A stretch of DNA of 64,000 nucleotides from Pseudomonas frederiksbergensis (GCF_003732705.1 NZ_MOBR01000009.1:624401-688400), one strand, 5' to 3'; shown: positions 19,117 through 28,491, counted from the stretch's first letter. Notes: a model not told the origin generated them from the letters alone. Made by a program: numbers and translations.

Positions 19117-20380
19117 TCACGCCGCTGATGTTCCCGACGTTGCCGTCATCGGCGCCGGCATCATCGGCGTCGCCTGCGCCCTGCGTCTGGCACGCCAGGG
19201 CCTGCGGGTGGTCGTCATCGACCAGCAGGAACCCGGTCGGGGCGCCTCGTTTGGCAATGCCGGGCACCTGGCCACCGAGCAAGTGCTTCCCATCGCGGAC
19301 CTGTCGATCCTCAAACGCCTGCCCGCCATGCTCATGGACCCGATGGGCCCACTGCGTCTGGACTGGAAATACCTGCCCCGCGCCCTGCCCTGGTTCACCC
19401 GCCTGTTATTGAACCTGCGCCCGGCGCCCTTCCAACGCACCGTGGCCGGCCTCCGTGCGCTCAACGAAAGCAGCCTGGGCGCCTGGCAGCGGTTGCTGGC
19501 GGACATCGCCCGCCCCGATTTGATGAGAGAGGACGGCTCATTGCTGGTGTTTGAGCGCCCCGAATCGCGGCAAGCGATCGAAGCACTGCAAGCACGCATG
19601 CGCCATCAAGAAGTGCCCGTCGATCACTGGCAGGCCACGACCGTAAGAGACAGGGCTCCGCAACTCAGTGAGCGGATCCAGGGTGGATTGTTTTTCCCGG
19701 GCACGGGGCATTTTCTCGATCCCTTTCACGTCGTTTGCGAACTGGTACACGCCGCCAAAACCAGCGGCGTGCAGTTCCTCAAGCAACACGTCCAGGGCGC
19801 AGACCTGCACCAAAACGGTGTTTCGCTGATCACCGACCACGGCCGCTTCAACGCCCGCCAGGTGTTGATTGCCTGCGGCGCTCACTCCGCGAAACTCACT
19901 GCGGCGCTGACTGGCAAGAAAGTCCCGCTGGACACCGAACGCGGCTATCACCTGATGTTGCCCCATGAACATGATCGCCTGCCGTTCGCCGTCACCTCCC
20001 TGGAGCGCAAATTCATCATGACGCCAATGACCGACGGGCTGCGACTGGCCGGCACCGTTGAGTTCGCCGGCCTCGACAGCCCTCCAACCATGGAACGTGC
20101 CTGGCAATTGCACCGCCTCAGCCAAGGCTTGTTCCGCCGTGAATTGAACGCCGAGGCAGCCACGCCGTGGATGGGGTTTCGTCCGTCCTTGCCGGACTCC
20201 CTGCCGATCATCGACCGGGTGTGCGAAGGCAAAGTATTGCTCGCCTTCGGTCACCAGCATTTGGGGCTGACACAGGCGGCCATTACCGCCGAACTCATTG
20301 GGCAAATGGCTGCCCCGAAAGCTGGAAACCCGTCCTGTGAGTTGCCGGCGATCGAGCCCTATAGGTTGGGGCGTTTTTGA
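19109..20380 (+). CDS. lhpB: FAD-dependent D-hydroxyproline dehydrogenase (DAO family)
   Basis: A 423-residue DadA-like flavoenzyme. It begins VAVIGAGIIGVACALRLA (Rossmann, FAD) with a matching GASFGNAGHLATEQ segment, and ends with GFRPSLPDSLPIID and GHQHLGLTQA, typical of D-amino acid oxidases. The start at 19109 lies inside the deaminase 3' end, which indicates translational coupling; an upstream ORF start would be out of keeping with the family. It should oxidise cis-4-hydroxy-D-proline to Pyr4H2C. A dehydrogenase for 2-oxoglutarate semialdehyde is not seen in the window. Confidence 0.88.
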   Translation: MSDHAADVPDVAVIGAGIIGVACALRLARQGLRVVVIDQQEPGRGASFGNAGHLATEQVLPIADLSILKRLPAMLMDPMGPLRLDWKYLPRALPWFTRLLLNLRPAPFQRTVAGLRALNESSLGAWQRLLADIARPDLMREDGSLLVFERPESRQAIEALQARMRHQEVPVDHWQATTVRDRAPQLSERIQGGLFFPGTGHFLDPFHVVCELVHAAKTSGVQFLKQHVQGADLHQNGVSLITDHGRFNARQVLIACGAHSAKLTAALTGKKVPLDTERGYHLMLPHEHDRLPFAVTSLERKFIMTPMTDGLRLAGTVEFAGLDSPPTMERAWQLHRLSQGLFRRELNAEAATPWMGFRPSLPDSLPIIDRVCEGKVLLAFGHQHLGLTQAAITAELIGQMAAPKAGNPSCELPAIEPYRLGRF

Positions 20381-20490
20381 GGACAGTCAGCGATGGCAAT
20401 TAACCGCCCGGCGGGTGATTTTCGATCAATCACACAGGAATTGGCGTAAGTTACGGACAGCCTTAATCCCCCGACAGGAAAAAGAACGCC

Positions 20491-21642
20491 ATGCAGTTCC
20501 AGCCGTTCAAGATCGCCATCCCCGACGATGCCATCGCCGATTTGCACGAGCGCTTGCGGCGTACCCGCTGGCTGCAAGGCATCGAAGGTCAAGGCTGGAG
20601 CGAGGGCACGGACCTGGGATTTTTGCAGTCATTGCTTGCGCACTGGACCGAGGGTTTCGACTGGCGCGCCCAGGAAGCGCAGCTCAATCAACTGCCGCAA
20701 TTCCTCGCCCAAGTGGGTGAGCAAACGGTGCATTTCGTCCATCAGCCTGGCACCGGTCCGGCGCCGCTGCCGCTGATCCTGACCCACGGTTGGCCGGGTT
20801 CGTTCGTGGAAATGCAGCGCCTTATCCCGCTGCTCGCGGACCCGGCCAGTCACGGTGGCGATGCGGCCGACGCCTTCCATGTGGTGGTGCCGTCGCTGCC
20901 GGGGTTCGCCTTCTCTCCTGCGCCCATCCATAAAGGCGTCGGGCCCTACGAAGTGGCAGGACTGTGGGCCGCGCTGATGACCGGTTTGGGGTATGAACGA
21001 TTTGGCGCCCAGGGCGGTGATTTGGGTGCCGGAGTCTCGACCTGGTTGGCGCGGCGTTTCCCGGAGCAGATCACCGGGATTCACTTGAACTACGTGCCCG
21101 GTTCCTACCGTCCACCCCTGGGTGCCGACCAGCCACCAATCTGCGGCGAGGAACAAGCCTTTCTCGATCGCGGCGCAGCCTTTGCCGATGCCGAAGGCGC
21201 CTACGCCAAAATCCACGGCACCAAGCCACAGTCCCTGGCCATCGGCCTCAACGACTCGCCCGCCGGATTGGCTGCGTGGATCGTCGAAAAATTCCAGGCC
21301 TGGACGGATTGCTCCGGCGATCTGCAACACGCCGTTGCGCTGGATGCGCTGCTGACCAACATCAGCGTTTATTGGTTTACCGGCAGCATCGGTTCGTCGC
21401 TGCGGCCGTATGTCGAAGGTCGCGCCCGTCCGCTGGCGTTTGCCGCCGGGGAACGGGTGCAGCCGCCGACCGGTGTGGCGCTGTTCCCCGCCGAACTGCC
21501 GATGCCGCCGCGCAGTTGGGTCGAGCGCTGTTTCAACGTGCAGCGCTGGACCACCATGCCCAATGGCGGCCACTTCGCCGCGATGGAGCAACCGCAGTTG
21601 TTGGCCGAGGACATTCGGGCGTTCTTTCGGCCGCTGCGTTGA
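20491..21642 (+). CDS. Epoxide hydrolase (EHN-type alpha/beta hydrolase)
   Basis: A 383-residue protein with the N-terminal EHN domain (FKIAIPDDAIADLHERL) and an alpha/beta hydrolase core. The oxyanion segment is LTHGWPGS. The nucleophile elbow is QGGDLGAG (Asp177), and the catalytic His lies in PNGGHFAAMEQP near the end. The family resembles microsomal/JHE epoxide hydrolases. AGGAAAAAGAACGCC precedes the ATG. It is probably a single gene; the YghU gene starts 98 bp downstream. The substrate is unknown. Confidence 0.88.
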   Translation: MQFQPFKIAIPDDAIADLHERLRRTRWLQGIEGQGWSEGTDLGFLQSLLAHWTEGFDWRAQEAQLNQLPQFLAQVGEQTVHFVHQPGTGPAPLPLILTHGWPGSFVEMQRLIPLLADPASHGGDAADAFHVVVPSLPGFAFSPAPIHKGVGPYEVAGLWAALMTGLGYERFGAQGGDLGAGVSTWLARRFPEQITGIHLNYVPGSYRPPLGADQPPICGEEQAFLDRGAAFADAEGAYAKIHGTKPQSLAIGLNDSPAGLAAWIVEKFQAWTDCSGDLQHAVALDALLTNISVYWFTGSIGSSLRPYVEGRARPLAFAAGERVQPPTGVALFPAELPMPPRSWVERCFNVQRWTTMPNGGHFAAMEQPQLLAEDIRAFFRPLR

Positions 21643-21676
21643 TCTTTGCAGGCGTGCCGCGTAAAAAAGCCTGTCC
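21643..21676. repeat. 34-bp repeat, copy A
   Basis: The first 24 bases (from TCTTTGCAGGCGTGCC through CGCGTAAAA) and the last 8 bases (GCCTGTCC) are identical to a copy at 36616-36649; only two central bases differ. The element holds CAGGC and GCCTG arms that could form a hairpin. It lies 63 bp upstream of the yghU start. Copy B is likewise just upstream of a start codon. Confidence 0.8.
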
Positions 21677-21679
21677 GCT

Positions 21680-21707
21680 ACGTGAACTGTCCATCCGCGG
21701 TTCACGT
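21680..21707. promoter_or_regulatory. Inverted repeat upstream of yghU
   Basis: ACGTGAAC (21680-21687) and GTTCACGT (21700-21707) form perfect 8-bp arms with a 12-bp spacer. The repeat ends 32 bp before the yghU ATG. It may be an operator or a leader hairpin; nothing in the sequence identifies the regulator. Confidence 0.35.
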
Positions 21708-21739
21708 GATCACAGCCAGCAACCCATAAGGTTCGTCTC

Positions 21740-22579
21740 ATGAGCAAAGCGTCCTATGTTCCGCCCAAGGTCTGGAAAAACAACGCCCCGTCCGGCGGAC
21801 AATTCGCCAGCATCAACCGCCCGACCGCAGGGCCGACCCATGACAAGGTACTGCCCGTCGGCAAGCATCCGTTGCAGCTTTATTCCCTGGCCACGCCCAA
21901 TGGGGTGAAGGTCACCATTCTGCTTGAAGAGCTGCTGGCGCTTGGGCACAGCGAGGCCGAATACGATGCCTGGCTGATCCGCATCAACGACGGTGACCAG
22001 TTCTCCAGCGGCTTTGTCGAGATCAACCCCAATTCGAAGATCCCGGCATTGCTGGACCGCAGTGTGGAGCCCGCCATTCGCGTCTTCGAGTCCGGTTCGA
22101 TCCTGCTGTATCTGGCGGAAAAGTTCCGAGCCTTCCTCCCCTCCGATCTGGCAGGACGCACCGAAACCTTGAACTGGCTGTTCTGGCAGATGGGCGCGGC
22201 GCCTTACCTGGGCGGCGGTTTCGGGCATTTCTACGCTTACGCGCCGGAGAAGCTTGAATACCCGATCAACCGCTTCACCATGGAGGCCAAGCGTCAACTG
22301 GATGTGCTGGATCGCCGTCTTGCTGAAAGCCCTTATCTGGCCGGTGATCACTACACCATCGCCGATATCGCGGTCTGGCCCTGGTACGGCCAACTGGTGC
22401 GGGACAACGTGTACTCGGCGGCGGAATTTCTTTCGGCCCAGGAATACACCCACGTGCAGCGCTGGGCCGAGGACATCGCCAATCGGCCGGCGGTCATTCG
22501 TGGCCAGCGGGTCAACCGGACATGGGGCGATGAGGCGAGCCAAGTGCCTGAGCGGCACCAGGCGGATGATTTGCTTTAA
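21740..22579 (+). CDS. yghU: YghU-type glutathione S-transferase / disulfide oxidoreductase
   Basis: A 279-residue GST. It shares long stretches with E. coli YghU, among them SGGQFASINRP, LPVGKHPLQLYSL, FSSGFVEINPNSKIPAL and RVFESGSILLYLAEKF, so the assignment is by close remembered similarity. The N-terminal thioredoxin-like domain binds glutathione and a helical C-terminal domain follows. YghU-type enzymes show disulfide reductase and organic hydroperoxide activity. Its last four bases overlap the convergent TetR gene. Confidence 0.9.
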   Translation: MSKASYVPPKVWKNNAPSGGQFASINRPTAGPTHDKVLPVGKHPLQLYSLATPNGVKVTILLEELLALGHSEAEYDAWLIRINDGDQFSSGFVEINPNSKIPALLDRSVEPAIRVFESGSILLYLAEKFRAFLPSDLAGRTETLNWLFWQMGAAPYLGGGFGHFYAYAPEKLEYPINRFTMEAKRQLDVLDRRLAESPYLAGDHYTIADIAVWPWYGQLVRDNVYSAAEFLSAQEYTHVQRWAEDIANRPAVIRGQRVNRTWGDEASQVPERHQADDLL

Positions 22580-23253
22580 CGGATCACTTCGGCGGCTGGA
22601 TCGGCCTCGCTCGATTCAGCCGCCGGCGCCATGATTTCGCGCAACGACATGCGCTTGAACCCATCGACCAGCCCACGCCCTTCCTCAGGTGCACAGGAGA
22701 TGGCCAGGCGCATGGTCGCCTCCCCCAGATGCCAGATCAGAAATGCGGATTCGCGAACCTGCCGCGCATCGCTGTCCGGGTACACCCGCAGCATCGCGTC
22801 GGCCAAAAACCCGCTGGCAATACGACTCTCCTGCAGTTCCAGCGCCATCAGCTGTTTGTCCGCCTGCATGCCGGACCAGATATCCCGCATCGCCGGCGTC
22901 GCCAGAACGATTTCGTAATACTCATCGAGCAGGCCTGAATAGGCGGCTTGCAGGCCCTGCGCATCCACAACAACGTCCAACGCTTCTTCGATACAGCGAC
23001 GACTTTCCGCGTTATAACGCTCGGCCAAGGTGCGAATCACCGAGCTTTTGTCGGGAAAGTACTGATACAGCGAGCCGATCGAGATCTCCGAGCGTTCAGC
23101 AATTTCACTCATTTTTACCTGGTCGCTGCCCTTGCTCGCGATCAATTCAGTGGCGACGGCGAGAATGCGTTCCTGGCGCTCGCGGCTGCGCTGCTGCGTG
23201 GGATTGCGCCGTGTTGGCTCCGAAACAGTGGCTTCAATAATTTTCTTGGGCAC
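22576..23253 (-). CDS. TetR-family transcriptional repressor
   Basis: About 225 residues with an N-terminal TetR helix-turn-helix: RQERILAVATELIASKG, then KMSEIAERSEISIGSLYQYFPDKSS. The C-terminal ligand domain is generic. A GTG at 23253 (giving a PKKII start) has AAGGGAG upstream and is preferred; the ATG at 23280 has no clear ribosome binding site. It is transcribed away from the NmrA-like gene at 23409 and probably controls it and itself. Confidence 0.85.
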   Translation of the reverse strand: MPKKIIEATVSEPTRRNPTQQRSRERQERILAVATELIASKGSDQVKMSEIAERSEISIGSLYQYFPDKSSVIRTLAERYNAESRRCIEEALDVVVDAQGLQAAYSGLLDEYYEIVLATPAMRDIWSGMQADKQLMALELQESRIASGFLADAMLRVYPDSDARQVRESAFLIWHLGEATMRLAISCAPEEGRGLVDGFKRMSLREIMAPAAESSEADPAAEVIR

Positions 23254-23371
23254 TAGGGTAAATCTCCCTTTGAAGAACATGACATAGGCTCACTTTAGCA
23301 TCCGCCGTACGTCGGGCTCGTCAATTCTGCCCGTTGACAGCAAAACATGAGGGACTATCATCTTTTCAACG

Positions 23372-23384
23372 TGAGCATCGCTCA
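23372..23384. promoter_or_regulatory. Possible TetR operator
   Basis: TGAGC-ATC-GCTCA is a perfect 5-bp inverted repeat 24 bp upstream of the NmrA-like gene, within the divergent TetR/NmrA intergenic region. Its position suits a repressor site; it is unproven. Confidence 0.35.
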
Positions 23385-23408
23385 TATTAACCCAAGAGAG
23401 ATGAATCG

Positions 23409-24245
23409 ATGAAAACCGAACAAGAAACCATCCTGATTCTTGGCGCGACTGGCAAAACCGGACGGCGGATTGCGCAGCGATTGAAAGCGGCGGGCCGGCC
23501 TGTTCGCCTCGGCTCGCGCGGGGCAAGTCCTGCCTTCGATTGGGACGATCAAAGCACATGGGCCGCCGCGTTGGATGGCATTCACGCGGTTTACGTCTCG
23601 TTTCAACCGGACCTCGCCGTTCCGGGCGCACTCGAAACGATTCAGGCCTTTACCAATCAGGCGGTTAATAGCGGCGTGCGCAAACTGGTGCTGCTCTCCG
23701 GGCGCGGCGAGATCGAAGCTGAACAAGCGGAACATGTCGTACAAAGCAGCGGAATCGACTGGACCATCCTGCGCGCCAGTTGGTTTGCCCAGAACTTCAG
23801 CGAGGCGCATTTCCTCGAACCTATCCTGCAAGGGGAATTCGTCCTCCCCGTGGGCAACATCGCGGAACCCTTCATCGATGCTGAAGACATTGCCGAGATC
23901 GCGGTCGCGGCGCTGACCCAGCCGGGGCACTCAAATCAACTGTACGAATTGACCGGCCCGCGCGCGTTGACCTTTGCCGAAGCCGTCAAGGAAATCGCCC
24001 GCGAGACAAACCGCGATATCCATTTCACCAGCATTTCGGCGCACGACTATCGCCAAGCACTGGAGCAGGAAGCATTGCCGGATGAAGTGATCGACCTGGT
24101 GCTGTATCTGTTCACCACGGTGCTGGATGGCCGCAACACACCGCTCGCCGATGGCGTGCAGCGTGCGTTGGGTCGGCCGGCGCGGGACTTCAGCGATTAT
24201 GTCCGGCGCACGGCGGCGACGGGGGTTTGGGCAAACAAAGGATAA
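23409..24245 (+). CDS. NmrA-like NAD(P)-binding atypical SDR
   Basis: A 278-residue protein beginning TILILGATGKTGRRIAQRL (GxxGxxG Rossmann), with WTILRASWFAQNF and AEPFIDAEDIAEIAV blocks typical of NmrA/HSCARG-like proteins. These act as NAD(P)H-dependent reductases or redox sensors. It lacks a clear YxxxK catalytic pair. It lies divergent to a TetR gene, a common arrangement for inducible detoxification genes. It ends 45 bp from the convergent glutamine-synthetase-like gene. Confidence 0.85.
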   Translation: MKTEQETILILGATGKTGRRIAQRLKAAGRPVRLGSRGASPAFDWDDQSTWAAALDGIHAVYVSFQPDLAVPGALETIQAFTNQAVNSGVRKLVLLSGRGEIEAEQAEHVVQSSGIDWTILRASWFAQNFSEAHFLEPILQGEFVLPVGNIAEPFIDAEDIAEIAVAALTQPGHSNQLYELTGPRALTFAEAVKEIARETNRDIHFTSISAHDYRQALEQEALPDEVIDLVLYLFTTVLDGRNTPLADGVQRALGRPARDFSDYVRRTAATGVWANKG

Positions 24246-24290
24246 ATCCCCTGGTTGTCCATAATGCGTGGCAGGGTGCATCCCTGCCCC

Positions 24291-25649
24291 TTAACTTCGC
24301 TCAAATCCCCTGACCAGTTCCCAATCTGTCACACGCCGGTCGTATTCGGACTGTTCCCAGTGCGCGGCGTGCACATAATGATCGACAACCTCGTTTCCCA
24401 ACACCTCGCGCAACCATATCGACTTTGAACTTATCTCGGTGGCGTCCCGTAGGGTTTTCGGAATTTCCGGCAGTTCGGTATCCCGATAAGCGTCGCCGAC
24501 AAACGAGCCCGGCAAATCCAACTGCTCGTCTATGCCCGCAAGGCCCGCCGCAATCAGGCCCGCAAACGCAAGATACGGATTCAGATCGGCACCGCCGATG
24601 CGACATTCCACCCGGGCGGCACTCGTACCTTCGCCGCAAACACGGTAACCGACTGTTCGATTGTCGTGGCTCCAGGCAACCTTGGTCGGTGCGAATGTAT
24701 CGGTCTGGAATCGTTTATAGGAATTGATGTAGGGCGCCAGAAAAAGGGTGATGTCTTTCGAATACTTCAGCAGGCCGCCAAGGTATTGGTGCATCAATTC
24801 AGACATGCCGTGCGGCGATTCGTCATCATGAAAAAGCGGTCTGCCGTCCAGCGACCACAATGAGGCATGCACATGGCTGGAGGAACCTGCCAGGTCATGG
24901 CTCCACTTGGCCATGTAGGTGATCGCTTTGTCATGCTGCGCCGCGATCTCCTTGCTGCCGTGCTTGATGATCGTATGGTGATCAGCCATCAGCAATGGAT
25001 CGGCGTAGCGGACATTGATTTCACCCTGCCCCGCGCCCCCTTCGCCCTTAGTGCATTCAATGGTTATTCCCGCGCCGTGCAGCCCGTTTCTGATCGGGCG
25101 CATCACCGATTCCTGGCGGGTTGTCGACAGAATGTTGTAATCCTGGTTGTAGCGGCCAAATGTCTGCGGATTGCTATATTTCTTGCTCGATAGCCCTTCA
25201 TAAGACTCATCGAACAAATAGAATTCCAGCTCCGATGCAAAGCAGGCGCTCATGCCTCGATCGGCCAGCCGTTGCAACTGTTTCTGCAGAATGTGCCTCG
25301 GTGAATGGACCACTGGCCGCCCCTGATGATCCAGTACATCGCAGATTACCAATGCAGTCGCGTCGAGCCATGGCAGGCGCCGCAGGGTGGAGAGATCAGG
25401 CCTGAGCAAAAAGTCCCCGTACCCCTGCGCCCAACTGGCGCCGGTGTAACCCGGCACCGGCAGCATTTCCATGTCATCGGCCAATAAATAATTGCAGGCG
25501 TGCGTTTCCTCAAAACCGTGACGGACAAAAAAATCCGCATGATAACGCTTGCCCATCAAGCGTCCCTGCATGTCCACCATGCAAACCAGCACAGTGTCGA
25601 TCGAGCCAGAGGCCACTGCCTGTTTCAATTCTTCGAATGTCATGCTCAT
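24291..25649 (-). CDS. Glutamine-synthetase-like gamma-glutamyl ligase (PuuA-type)
   Basis: A 452-residue GS-family protein. Family motifs are the metal-binding SELEFYLFDE, GAGQGEINVRYADPL, the SSSHVHASLW loop and RVECRIGGADLNPYLAFA. In sequence style it is closer to gamma-glutamylpolyamine synthetases than to GlnA. It would join glutamate to an amine using ATP. It is the last gene of the operon that starts at 33561, 16 bp after the metA-like gene. A PuuD-like hydrolase in the same operon could remove the glutamyl group again. I infer an amine-masking role in the pathway. ATG 25649 is chosen; an ATG two codons later is the alternative. Confidence 0.88.
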   Translation of the reverse strand: MSMTFEELKQAVASGSIDTVLVCMVDMQGRLMGKRYHADFFVRHGFEETHACNYLLADDMEMLPVPGYTGASWAQGYGDFLLRPDLSTLRRLPWLDATALVICDVLDHQGRPVVHSPRHILQKQLQRLADRGMSACFASELEFYLFDESYEGLSSKKYSNPQTFGRYNQDYNILSTTRQESVMRPIRNGLHGAGITIECTKGEGGAGQGEINVRYADPLLMADHHTIIKHGSKEIAAQHDKAITYMAKWSHDLAGSSSHVHASLWSLDGRPLFHDDESPHGMSELMHQYLGGLLKYSKDITLFLAPYINSYKRFQTDTFAPTKVAWSHDNRTVGYRVCGEGTSAARVECRIGGADLNPYLAFAGLIAAGLAGIDEQLDLPGSFVGDAYRDTELPEIPKTLRDATEISSKSIWLREVLGNEVVDHYVHAAHWEQSEYDRRVTDWELVRGFERS

Positions 25650-25665
25650 GTAGTTCACCCAATGA

Positions 25666-26688
25666 TCAAGAAGAAGATGCCATTTCAATTCGTTGCACCG
25701 CAGGCCCCTGAAGCGACGATGGGGCGTGCGTTTCAACGTGCTTCATCTCGACGGCGGGCGGGAATACCCGATCGTTGCCGATCCTCCCCGGATCGGCTGG
25801 GGCGGTCTGAAAAATCTGGGTGATCCAGTTTGCGAACAGCAGGTGCGCGTGACTGCGCCACTGGTTTCTTGGCGACCGGGTATCGCAGTCGTCAGGGAAA
25901 TAGTTTCTCGGAAGACGGATTCCCCTCCCCGCGTCTCGATCACGAAAGTATTCGTCGGCAAGCGTGTGTGAGTCGTACTCAATGTGATTGAAGAAGTGCA
26001 GCGCGTGATGCTTGGGGTCATTGAGCAGACAGAGCCCGGTATCCGGCGAGTCAATCAGTACACAGAGGCCACTGTCGGAAGGAATGTCGGTGTGGCGCAT
26101 TTCTGTCCAGCGTGACACCGGGATATTGAAATCATCGGAAAAGCCTTTCAGGTACGGCGAGTCGGTTTTCAGGCCGTGATGCCTGAACACGCCAAAGGCT
26201 TTTTCATCCAGTGCATATTTGGGCATGCCATGAAAGTAATGCATGGCCGCCTGAGCCCCCCAGCAGATGTTTAAGCTGCTATGCACATTGGTCTGCGTCC
26301 AGCGAAAGATGCGGGTGAGCTCGTCCCAGTAGCTGACATGTTCAAACGGCAGCATTTCGATTGGCGCCCCGGTCACGATAAATCCGTCGAACTTCTGATC
26401 CTTTATGTCCGACCAGTCGTGATAAAACGAGGCCAGATGCTCGGCCGGCGTGTTCTTGGGCGCATGGTTGGTAATCTTGACGAGTGTCAGCTCGACCTGC
26501 AGGGGTGTGGCGCCGAGCAAGCGGGCAAACTGGATTTCCGTATTGATCTTGTCGGGCATGAGGTTGAGCAAACCCACGCGCAGCGGGCGGTGATGCTGAT
26601 ACACCGTGCTCTCTTCGTCCATCACCATGACGCCTTCTGTTTCGAGCGCGGACAGTGCAGGCAAACCTTTGGGAATTCTGATCGACAT
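25666..26688 (-). CDS. MetA-type homoserine O-acyltransferase, probably acetyl-specific
   Basis: A 340-residue MetA-family enzyme that can be numbered directly against E. coli MetA. The catalytic Cys142 (NICWGAQ), His235 and Glu237 (NHIEYD) are all conserved. At position 111 it has Glu (GAPIE) where E. coli has Gly; in characterised MetA proteins Glu111 goes with acetyl-CoA and Gly with succinyl-CoA. O-acetylhomoserine is therefore the predicted product, which is the usual substrate of the OAH-sulfhydrylase-like enzyme in the same operon. About 35 extra residues follow the normal C-terminus. GGAGG and GGAAG precede the ATG. A 222-bp gap separates it from the upstream GMC gene, where I see no gene. 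Confidence 0.92.
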   Translation of the reverse strand: MSIRIPKGLPALSALETEGVMVMDEESTVYQHHRPLRVGLLNLMPDKINTEIQFARLLGATPLQVELTLVKITNHAPKNTPAEHLASFYHDWSDIKDQKFDGFIVTGAPIEMLPFEHVSYWDELTRIFRWTQTNVHSSLNICWGAQAAMHYFHGMPKYALDEKAFGVFRHHGLKTDSPYLKGFSDDFNIPVSRWTEMRHTDIPSDSGLCVLIDSPDTGLCLLNDPKHHALHFFNHIEYDSHTLADEYFRDRDAGRGIRLPRNYFPDDCDTRSPRNQWRSHAHLLFANWITQIFQTAPADPGRIGNDRVFPPAVEMKHVETHAPSSLQGPAVQRIEMASSS

Positions 26689-26910
26689 GGGCTTCCAAGC
26701 CTCCGTTGTGGGTCAAACCTACGCCAGGTGTAAAACGATTCGGCCCTGCTGGTGCAGTTGGCATCGATCACGCAAACCAGACTGGAATTGCGATTTATTC
26801 AGCAGTTTGTTCAGTGATTTTTCCTGCGTCGGCGTGCGACCGACAGGATCACGCCCGAGCCTCTGGCCCACCTCGGCATCGATTGGCCAGAGACTGCGTT
26901 GCGTGCAAAG

Positions 26911-28437
26911 TCAGTTGCCCGATGCGGTCGAAGCGAATTGTCTGGCATCGGAGATGATCAGATCAGCGGCCTTCTCTCCGACCATCATCACGGTTGCATT
27001 GATGTTGACCGACACCATCGCCGGGAACATCGAGGCATCGCAGACACGTAGCCCGGAAACCCCCTTGACCTTCAGATCGGGGGTGAGAACGGCGTTCGGA
27101 TCATCAGCGGAACCCGCTCGACAGGTGCCGGAGGCGTGATAGTAGGTCTGGCAGTTATTGCGGATGAATTCACGCAGATCGCTCTCGTGAACAACGTCGG
27201 GACCGGGAGACAGTTCCCGGCTGATAATGTCTTTGAAGCCCTGCGTCTGCCCCAGCCGGCGACAAAACTTAACGCTCTCAAACAGAACATCTTCGTCGTA
27301 GTGCTCGGCATCCGAGAGGTAGTTGAGTTCGATGGTCGGCGCTACGCGGATGTCCGCAGAGGTGATTTTCACTGTCCCGTGGCTCCGGCTTATCGCGACA
27401 TTCGGCTCCAGCGCAATGATGGTTCTCGGTTTCGGCGCCGACGCCTGGTAGTCGTCACCGAATCGCCCGTTGACCCAGCCGGCCGTCAGGCCCAGCTGTA
27501 CCTGGCTCTGCGCCGATTGCGCACCGGGTATGGTTTGCAACATGGCGATGGCCTCGTACGGCGTAACGTCCCATTCCGATACCGGCTCCGTTGTCTCGAA
27601 AATTACCGGTACCGAGTAGTGATCGACCAGGTGCTTGCCGACACCTGGACTGTCGTGGATCACGTCGATGCCCAGGTCTCGCAGCTCGGCCGCATCGCCA
27701 ATTCCCGAGGTCAAAAGAAGCTGCGGAGACTGGATGCTTCCTGCGCAAACAATGATTTCCCGTCGGGCGGTGATGCGCCCCTTATCGGTGAGGCAGGCAC
27801 TGGCCACGCTGCCTGTGAACTCGATTCTGGTGACGAGCGTGTCGGTCAGGATCTGCAGGTTCGCGGGCAAGGACGTCAACGGGTGGAGGTAGGCGACGGA
27901 CGACGAACTCCTCAGGCGCCCGTTTGCGTTCAAGGTCAGCATGCCGATGCCAGGCTCGACACCTTCGCGAAAGTCCACCTTTGACAATCCCAGCTCGACA
28001 CCCGCCTCGATGAACGCGCGGGACACCGGATGACGTTCCGGACGCTGCTCAATGGTGATGCGTTCTTTCTGGCGCTCGAAATAGGGCATGACGTCTTTTC
28101 CCGACCACCCCTCGGCGCCCAAATCGTGCCATGAATCAAAATCCGCCAGCGGCGGTACAAGGTAGGCACAGTCGTTGTGGTTGCCGCAGCCGCCCAACAT
28201 CCGAGCGCGCGAATAGGTCAGATGGCGTCCGGAATTCTTCGTAGGTTCAGCCAGAAATCCCCAGTCCGTGCTGGAATCGAGTTCAAACAGACGAGAGATA
28301 TCCATCATGGCGGGAACGCCCTCGTCGGCCGGGCCTGCTTCGATGAGCAGGACCGACCCGATATCCGCATCGGCGAGCCGTCGAGCGATGACCGAACCCG
28401 CGCTGCCACCGCCAATCACTATGTAGTCGAAGATCAT
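26911..28437 (-). CDS. GMC-family FAD oxidoreductase (choline dehydrogenase-like)
   Basis: A 508-residue GMC flavoenzyme. It starts YIVIGGGSAGSVIARRL (FAD Rossmann). The second FAD segment RARMLGGCGNHND is present, with Cys-Gly-Asn-His where most members have a Ser-Ser-Xaa-Asn-type loop. The catalytic pair is His in YYHASGTCR and Asn in VNINATVMM near the C-terminus. Such enzymes oxidise primary or secondary alcohols. In this operon it may produce the aldehyde or ketone that the PhnW-like aminotransferase converts to an amine; this is inference. AAGGAACACC precedes the ATG. Confidence 0.9.
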   Translation of the reverse strand: MIFDYIVIGGGSAGSVIARRLADADIGSVLLIEAGPADEGVPAMMDISRLFELDSSTDWGFLAEPTKNSGRHLTYSRARMLGGCGNHNDCAYLVPPLADFDSWHDLGAEGWSGKDVMPYFERQKERITIEQRPERHPVSRAFIEAGVELGLSKVDFREGVEPGIGMLTLNANGRLRSSSSVAYLHPLTSLPANLQILTDTLVTRIEFTGSVASACLTDKGRITARREIIVCAGSIQSPQLLLTSGIGDAAELRDLGIDVIHDSPGVGKHLVDHYSVPVIFETTEPVSEWDVTPYEAIAMLQTIPGAQSAQSQVQLGLTAGWVNGRFGDDYQASAPKPRTIIALEPNVAISRSHGTVKITSADIRVAPTIELNYLSDAEHYDEDVLFESVKFCRRLGQTQGFKDIISRELSPGPDVVHESDLREFIRNNCQTYYHASGTCRAGSADDPNAVLTPDLKVKGVSGLRVCDASMFPAMVSVNINATVMMVGEKAADLIISDARQFASTASGN

Positions 28438-28491
28438 GGTGTTCCTTGTTTATCGTCCGTTTATCGATAAGTCGTCGTTGATTCAGGTCGC

